Positions 41,090 through 45,388 of a stretch of DNA of 45,388 bases are shown here, piece by piece. A program made the position numbers and the translations under genes. The notes beneath the pieces are model-generated. The model saw only the letters and a list, made by a program, of their open reading frames with translations, had not been told where the DNA came from and searched no databases. The stretch spans positions 1 through 45,388 of the forward strand of contig CAMAUV010000001.1 of NCBI GenBank assembly GCA_945861415.1, given 5' to 3'. Source of the DNA: Akkermansia muciniphila (GTDB lineage Bacteria; Verrucomicrobiota; Verrucomicrobiia; Verrucomicrobiales; V1-33). Each line of letters opens with the position of its first letter. The stretch's first letter is position 1.

Positions 41090-41476
41090 GTGGACGATTT
41101 GAAACAACTGGTGGAGGTGACGTTCCCGGCGGAAGCGGTACAAACCAATCAAGAGTCGCTGGATCTCTGTGGGTCGGATGAGGCGTGCAGCTTGTGGTTC
41201 ATGTGCCTCACCAAGAGAGCCAACGAAGCGATCCTGCGGCGTGATGCAGTTGTGGTTGCGGCGCACTTTGAGTTCTTTGCTGCTCAGCTTGCCGTGGCAG
41301 GTCCTGACGTCCCCTCTATTATCGATGTGAGCTACGTGGAGAACTTACTGTCTCATATAAGAAAGGAGTCTGAACGCTGGGGATGGAACCTTATGCCAGA
41401 AATCCTTCAGAAGTATTTTGAGGCTTTCTGGGCAGTGATTGCTCCATGGCGGATGGAGCTGCTAAGGAAAAGCTGA
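41090..41476 (+). CDS. Small protein of unknown function
   Basis: The frame (128 residues from the GTG at 41090; a TTG at 41099 has a better-placed GAAGGGG ribosome site) is helical and acidic, with ACSLWFMCLTKRANEAILRRD, HFEFFAAQLAV, and VSYVENLLSHIRKESERWGWN. The general look is that of small immunity-type or DUF7674-like proteins, but I cannot assign a family with confidence. It follows the UvrA-like gene by 40 bases on the same strand and might be co-transcribed. The ABC ATPase gene begins about 200 bases later. Confidence 0.55.
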   Translation: MDDLKQLVEVTFPAEAVQTNQESLDLCGSDEACSLWFMCLTKRANEAILRRDAVVVAAHFEFFAAQLAVAGPDVPSIIDVSYVENLLSHIRKESERWGWNLMPEILQKYFEAFWAVIAPWRMELLRKS

Positions 41477-41673
41477 TACCTCGGACCTTCTCAGCATTGG
41501 CTGCAAAGGCGGTGAGGCCTGGCATTTCGGAGTAAGTTGGCCCCGGTTCACGGGACTGGCTGGAGCCGGGCATTGCAGGTGGGTCCCTGTTTTTGCCTTG
41601 CCGCCCGGAGATGTTCTGAAAAACCCGGATTGCCCTGTCGCGGCGCACGTAGGATAGCGAGCCCCAATTACAC

Positions 41674-42357
41674 ATGCCTACAGCCATTCTGGAAGCCGCC
41701 AGCCTTACCCGCACCCATCCCACTGCCGCCGGACCGCTCACCGTGCTGGACAACGTGACCTTCTCCATTCCGGAGGGACAAACGTGCGCCATTACGGGGC
41801 CCAGCGGGAGCGGCAAAACCACGCTGCTCGGGCTTTGTGCCGGCCTTGATTTGCCGTCGGCCGGCTTTATCCGGCTGGCCGGGCATGACATTGGCGCTCT
41901 GGATGAGGACGCCCGTGCGCGCTTGCGCAATGACCTCATCGGATTCGTTTTTCAGAATTTTCAGCTCCTGCCGGCCCTTACTGCATTCGAGAATGTGTTG
42001 GTCCCGCTGGAACTCCGCGGCGGAAAGATCGAGCGCTCCCACGCCCGGAGCCTGCTGGAAAAGGTGGGACTTGGGCACCGGTTGGATCACTTCCCCATTC
42101 AACTCAGTGGTGGCGAGCAGCAGCGGGTGGCACTGGCCCGGGCGTTTATTCATGCCCCGAGGATTCTGTTCGCGGACGAGCCTACGGGCAATCTGGACGC
42201 CGACTCCCGTGCCATGGTGGAGGATATGCTTTTCGCACTCAACCGGGAGGCGGGCACCACTCTAGTTATCGTGACCCACGATGCGGGCCTTGCTGGGCGC
42301 GCTTCTCGTGAGATTCAGCTTCGCGGCGGACACATCACGGCGGATAAGAGTCGCTGA
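41674..42357 (+). CDS. ABC transporter ATP-binding protein (LolD/YbbA/MacB type)
   Basis: The 227-residue protein has the complete cassette: Walker A GPSGSGKTTLL near residue 44, Q-loop VFQNFQLLPALTAFENV, signature LSGGEQQRVALARAF, Walker B ILFADEPTGNLD, and switch VIVTHD. The QLLPxLTAxENVxxPLxLRG wording places it in the LolD/YbbA/FtsE-like group, whose partners are FtsX-like permeases for lipoprotein release or export. No permease gene lies in the window on either side: upstream is the unknown small protein and downstream is the nuoG-like gene. Either the permease is elsewhere or the gene is an orphan. Confidence 0.88.
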   Translation: MPTAILEAASLTRTHPTAAGPLTVLDNVTFSIPEGQTCAITGPSGSGKTTLLGLCAGLDLPSAGFIRLAGHDIGALDEDARARLRNDLIGFVFQNFQLLPALTAFENVLVPLELRGGKIERSHARSLLEKVGLGHRLDHFPIQLSGGEQQRVALARAFIHAPRILFADEPTGNLDADSRAMVEDMLFALNREAGTTLVIVTHDAGLAGRASREIQLRGGHITADKSR

Positions 42358-42385
42358 CTATCCTCTGGAGACGGCCCAAGGCGCC

Positions 42386-42403
42386 TTGTGAAATCTTTCA
42401 CAA
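42386..42403. promoter_or_regulatory. CRP/FNR-family operator (TGTGA-N6-TCACA)
   Basis: TTGTGAAATCTTTCACAA is a perfect palindrome of two 8-base halves around TC and contains TGTGA-N6-TCACA, the E. coli CRP consensus core. It lies seven bases before the candidate -35 box of the nuoG-like gene. A CRP- or DNR-type regulator could act here, but which one this organism uses is unknown. Confidence 0.6.
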
Positions 42404-42409
42404 ACTCCC

Positions 42410-42437
42410 TTGTCGCCCCGCGGGGCGCGGGCATAAT
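42410..42437 (+). promoter_or_regulatory. Candidate housekeeping promoter of the nuoG-like gene
   Basis: A -35-like TTGTCG (42410-42415) and -10-like CATAAT (42432-42437) are separated by 16 bases. The spacer contains the palindrome GCCCCGCGGGGC. The start codon is about 40 bases downstream of the -10 box. The CRP-like palindrome ends just upstream, centred near position -49 relative to the expected transcription start. Confidence 0.45.
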
Positions 42438-42476
42438 TATATTGGAATCCTTTTTCAACGACCGCCTGATTTTCTC

Positions 42477-44213
42477 ATGAGCAACGCCGCTACCGCTCCC
42501 GCCATCGCCGCACCCGTGGACCTCGTCAACGTGCAGGTAAACGGCACGTGGATGAAATTCCCCAAAGGAATGCGCATGATCGAGGCATTGCGTCAGGTGC
42601 AGGTGGAGGTGCCGCACTACTGCTATCACCCAAAGCTCAGCAGCCCCGGTAACTGCCGCATGTGCCTCGTGGAGACGGGAATGCCCGCGCGTCCCGCCCT
42701 TGGCCAGGCGGAAGTGGAAAAGGACGAGCACGGATTCGCCAAAATCATGTGGAGCCCGCGCGCCATCATCGCTTGCGCAAACACCGTCAGCGAAGGTTTA
42801 GGTATCCGCACCGAGAGCACGCTGACAAAGGAAGTGCGTAAGGGCGTGATGGAATTCCTGCTCATCAATCACCCGCTCGACTGCCCCATCTGTGACCAGG
42901 CTGGCGAGTGCCGCCTCCAAGAGTTTAGCGTTGAACACGGACGCGGAGAGAGCCGCTTCCAAGAGGAGAAGGTCAAGAAACCGAAGAACAACCGGATCGG
43001 GCCCCGCATCACATTGGACGACGAGCGCTGTATCATGTGCAGTCGATGCGTCCGCTTCATGGATGAAATCGCCGACGAGCCCGTTCTGGGGTTCACCGAG
43101 CGCGGCAGCCATACCGTGCTCACTGTGCATCCCGGGCGGCAACTCACATCCAACTATTCCCTCAACACCGCCGATATCTGCCCCGTCGGTGCGCTCACGA
43201 GCACCGACTTCCGTTTCTCAATGCGCGTGTGGTTCCTCAAGGAGACAAACACCATCTGCACCGGCTGCGCCCGCGGCTGCAATATGGAGATTGGCAGCCG
43301 CAATGACATCATCCACCGCCAAGGCCCGCGCGATAACAACAACGTGAACTCCTCGTGGATGTGCGACTCCGGCCGTCTTGACTTCCACTGGGTGAACAGC
43401 GAGCGCCGGATGACCGAACCGACCGTGAAAGAGAACGGCACGCACCGCGCCGCCCCGTGGAAAGAGGCTCTGGAAGCCGCCGCCACCGGACTCCGTGGCC
43501 TCCAGCCCTCGCAGATCGCCATTATCGCCAGCGGACGCATGACGAACGAGGAACTCTTCCTCGCGCGCCGCCTTGCCGCCGTCCTCAACATCGGCGCAGA
43601 GAACACCGACATCCTCCCTCGTACCGGCCAAGCTGACAACTACCTCGTCCACGCCGACCGCAACCCCAACACCAAAGGCGCGATGCTTCTCCTCACCCCC
43701 ACCCCGGGTCAGCAACTCGCCGGTATTCGGGAGCGTGTGCAAAGCGGCCAGGTCCGCGCAGTCATCGCCCTGCGCGAAAACCTCCTCAACGCCGGCTTCA
43801 CCGCAGACGACCTTGGCAAGCTTGCGCACCTCGTGCAGACCCACGTCATGCTCAACGACACGGCTGGCTTCGCGAACGTCGCCCTCCCTAGTGCCGCCTA
43901 CGCCGAAAAACGCGGTTCTATGGTCAACGCCACCGGCCGCCTCCAGCGCCTCAACGCCGCCACCGCCCCGCCCGGCCAGGCCCGCGACGACTGGGAAATC
44001 CTCCGCGACCTCACCCTCGCCATCAGCGGCCAAAACGGCCTCTACTCCATCGAAGACGTCTTTAAAGCCATGGCCGCCGAAGTTCCCGAATTCTCCGGCC
44101 TCACCCTCAACGCCATCAGCGACCAGGGCATACCGTTCCTTGAGACGAAAGAGACCGTCCCTCTCCTCGTCCGCGAAGCCGAGCGGAAGGCGAAGGGGAT
44201 CATTGTTGGATGA
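42477..44213 (+). CDS. nuoG: NADH-quinone oxidoreductase subunit G (NuoG-type iron-sulfur protein)
   Basis: The 578-residue protein starts with a ferredoxin fold whose 2Fe-2S ligands are C49, C60, C63 and C100 (CYHPKLSSPGNCRMC). A His-ligated 4Fe-4S cluster follows (H132, C136, C139, C145 in HPLDCPICDQAGEC). The next cluster has C185, C188, C191 and C235 (CIMCSRC, ICPVGAL), and a further cysteine set at C261, C264, C268 (CTGCARGC) opens the molybdopterin-oxidoreductase-like part. NuoG is the electron-relay subunit of respiratory complex I, or of related hydrogenases and formate dehydrogenases. It is shorter than the usual 680-900 residues in its C-terminal part. No other nuo gene lies beside it in the window. 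Confidence 0.88.
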   Translation: MSNAATAPAIAAPVDLVNVQVNGTWMKFPKGMRMIEALRQVQVEVPHYCYHPKLSSPGNCRMCLVETGMPARPALGQAEVEKDEHGFAKIMWSPRAIIACANTVSEGLGIRTESTLTKEVRKGVMEFLLINHPLDCPICDQAGECRLQEFSVEHGRGESRFQEEKVKKPKNNRIGPRITLDDERCIMCSRCVRFMDEIADEPVLGFTERGSHTVLTVHPGRQLTSNYSLNTADICPVGALTSTDFRFSMRVWFLKETNTICTGCARGCNMEIGSRNDIIHRQGPRDNNNVNSSWMCDSGRLDFHWVNSERRMTEPTVKENGTHRAAPWKEALEAAATGLRGLQPSQIAIIASGRMTNEELFLARRLAAVLNIGAENTDILPRTGQADNYLVHADRNPNTKGAMLLLTPTPGQQLAGIRERVQSGQVRAVIALRENLLNAGFTADDLGKLAHLVQTHVMLNDTAGFANVALPSAAYAEKRGSMVNATGRLQRLNAATAPPGQARDDWEILRDLTLAISGQNGLYSIEDVFKAMAAEVPEFSGLTLNAISDQGIPFLETKETVPLLVREAERKAKGIIVG

Positions 44214-44238
44214 TTGAATCGGGCGATAGTGCGGACTC

Positions 44239-44466
44239 TTGCCTGCCTTAAGACTTTTGCTCCTGATTCCAATATTCCTTTCTGCGTGTTCAGGAATTAA
44301 AAAACACCCTGATGCAGAGAGGTTGGTGGCTGGATACGCAGCTCGAGACAAGAAAAAGAAGGAGATTGAAGAGTTCCAACGGACGTATGCCACGCATGAG
44401 ATTTCCCGCGTGAGCATGCAGCGTCTGTTGATTCTAAAGAAATCACCAAAATACAGCGGCGCATGA
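44239..44466 (+). CDS. Small lipoprotein of unknown function
   Basis: A 75-residue frame from a TTG at 44239 reads MPALRLLLLIPIFLSACSG with a clear lipobox, L-S-A-C. A charged Lys/Glu-rich helical remainder follows (KKKKEIEEFQRTYATHEI). A membrane-anchored lipoprotein after signal-peptidase II cleavage is likely. The start codon is uncertain; a TTG start without a clear ribosome site lowers confidence. It is 25 bases downstream of the nuoG-like gene on the same strand. Confidence 0.5.
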   Translation: MPALRLLLLIPIFLSACSGIKKHPDAERLVAGYAARDKKKKEIEEFQRTYATHEISRVSMQRLLILKKSPKYSGA

Positions 44467-44771
44467 CCCTAGTCGGGCATGAGGGATACAGCCTCGAATT
44501 GCGTTTGGATACTCGCTGCAGGGATGGAGCGGGACTCTACTTCACTTAGGCAGACCTTCACTACCGGGGGCCCATCGACTCCCTCCCTGCGGAACTAACA
44601 CTGGGTTATAGTATAGGTTAGTGCCAACGCCTTGTCCCGCGCCTGAGGTTCTCCCAACACATTGCCGGTAGGGACACGCTGCAAAACTATCGCATCCGTA
44701 TGGGGGCTGTCTGCGGGTGAATTCGGGGATTGCCTGCGACTGGCGGTGGTATTATCGCGGAGACGTTCTGC
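44467..44771. other. Intergenic stretch before the methyltransferase gene
   Basis: No gene is recognised. The long minus-strand frame here (44595-45344) runs antisense through the methyltransferase gene and is a shadow. An extended -10-like TGGTATTAT (44747-44755) sits too close to the next start codon to be persuasive. Confidence 0.35.
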
Positions 44772-45388
44772 ATGAAATCGATCCTCAAAACACTCCTCTA
44801 CAAAGTCGGCTACAGCATCAAGAAAATCCGCCCTGCAGCGCGCCCGGTATCGGGGGCAGCGGGGCGGAACAAGGCGGCGGCGGATGTGATGGCGCTGTTG
44901 CATGCGACAAATCCTTATGAGGGCTTCGATTACGCTGCGCTGCCCTTTGATGCGCATGGTTGGGGCGGGGATTCCCCGGCGTTCCGGGAACTGATTGCGG
45001 CGCAAAAGCCGGGGCTGATCATTGAGGTAGGCACATGGAAGGGTGCGTCCGCTTTGACCATGGCATCCGTTGTCAAGGAACTGGGACTGCCGGCGAAAAT
45101 TGTCTGCATCGACACATGGCTGGGGGCCCTTGAATTCTGGACGGACCATTCCGACCCCCAGCGCTATGGGAGCCTGCGGCTGAAGCATGGTTATCCTACC
45201 GTCTACTATCAGTTTCTTGCGAACGTATGTCATCACGGACAGCAGGACCGCATCATTCCTTTTCCGCAAACCGCCGCGACCGGGGCGCTGTGGTTCCGTC
45301 GGAGCGGCATCACGGCGGACATGGTTTATGTGGATGCCAGTCATGAAGAGGAGGATGTGTATCAGGACCTTTGCAATTACTGGGAAGT
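44772..45388 (+). CDS. Class I SAM-dependent methyltransferase (Methyltransf_24 / TylF-like), 3' end outside the window
   Basis: The frame from the ATG at 44772 is open to the end of the window (205 codons). It starts with a basic helix (MKSILKTLLYKVGYSIKKIR). It then shows a SAM-binding motif I, LIIEVGTWKGASALTMA, the acidic end of the second strand in IVCIDTWLGALEFW, and the ADMVYVDASHEEEDVYQDL strand typical of the O-methyltransferase-24 group. Such proteins often methylate sugars or lipids in surface polysaccharide loci. The C-terminus and neighbours are not visible, so the substrate is open. Confidence 0.75.
   Translation, partial: MKSILKTLLYKVGYSIKKIRPAARPVSGAAGRNKAAADVMALLHATNPYEGFDYAALPFDAHGWGGDSPAFRELIAAQKPGLIIEVGTWKGASALTMASVVKELGLPAKIVCIDTWLGALEFWTDHSDPQRYGSLRLKHGYPTVYYQFLANVCHHGQQDRIIPFPQTAATGALWFRRSGITADMVYVDASHEEEDVYQDLCNYWE

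Noticed and set aside
43218..44417. Minus-strand frame of 399 codons over the nuoG-like gene
   Set aside because: No recognisable motif; it is antisense to the conserved iron-sulfur protein.
44595..45344. Minus-strand frame of 249 codons at the right end
   Set aside because: The plus strand carries a methyltransferase with clear SAM motifs; the antisense frame has none.

Overview
The window (about 60% G+C, tightly packed) most resembles a chromosomal contig from a member of the Verrucomicrobiota or a related PVC-group bacterium. No rRNA gene is present, so this is inferred from gene content: a ThuA / NPCBM / beta-propeller / cytochrome c multidomain protein, secreted sulfatases, a redoxin - cytochrome c - copper-monooxygenase-like fusion, a double-length UvrA-type protein with four ATPase cassettes, and ribosomal proteins L33 and S18 of the cysteine-poor type.

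Layout. 1-132: tail of an IS630-type transposase. 313-2280: secreted redox fusion protein. 2676-4805: a nitrogen-related locus in decay. A sigma-54-type promoter precedes an outer-membrane barrel gene, followed by an apparent deletion scar joining the first codons of a urtA-like urea-transporter gene to the last third of ureG, then an intact-looking ureD. 4874-9425 (minus): a TonB-dependent receptor operon with its own tonB, exbB, exbD and an uncharacterised membrane coiled-coil protein, behind a repeated palindromic operator-like sequence. 9952-14762: TspO-like protein, a short SecA-like ATPase and biosynthetic arginine decarboxylase (speA). 14861-17249: a secreted protein tail-to-tail with a queF-queC pair. 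17569-23078 (minus): a nuclease/HhH protein, a sulfatase, an antitoxin-like fragment and the Tex transcription accessory protein. 23293-25389: a tail-anchored protein with two degenerate protein-kinase folds.

25440-28639 holds two decayed genes (Hsp70-like and sulfatase), a membrane protein and a secreted PQQ-type propeller. 28826-31186 is a compact block of a DksA-like protein with a long Lys/Pro/Ala tail, rpmG, rpsR and folE2. All four proteins are forms that lack, or have partly lost, zinc ligands, which suggests a zinc-sparing set. 31270-35316 is the large ThuA/cytochrome protein. 35399-41050 is the double UvrA, which appears to carry a small palindromic element inserted in frame. 41090-44466 has a small unknown protein, an ABC ATPase, a NuoG-type iron-sulfur protein behind a CRP-like site, and a small lipoprotein. 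44772-45388 is the start of a methyltransferase that runs off the end.

Main points for a second look: the urtA/ureG junction, the sigma-54 promoter, the zinc-independent block, the tandem pseudokinase, the intragenic palindromic element in the UvrA-like gene, the receptor operator, and the short SecA. All assignments come from reading the sequence; no database search was run.
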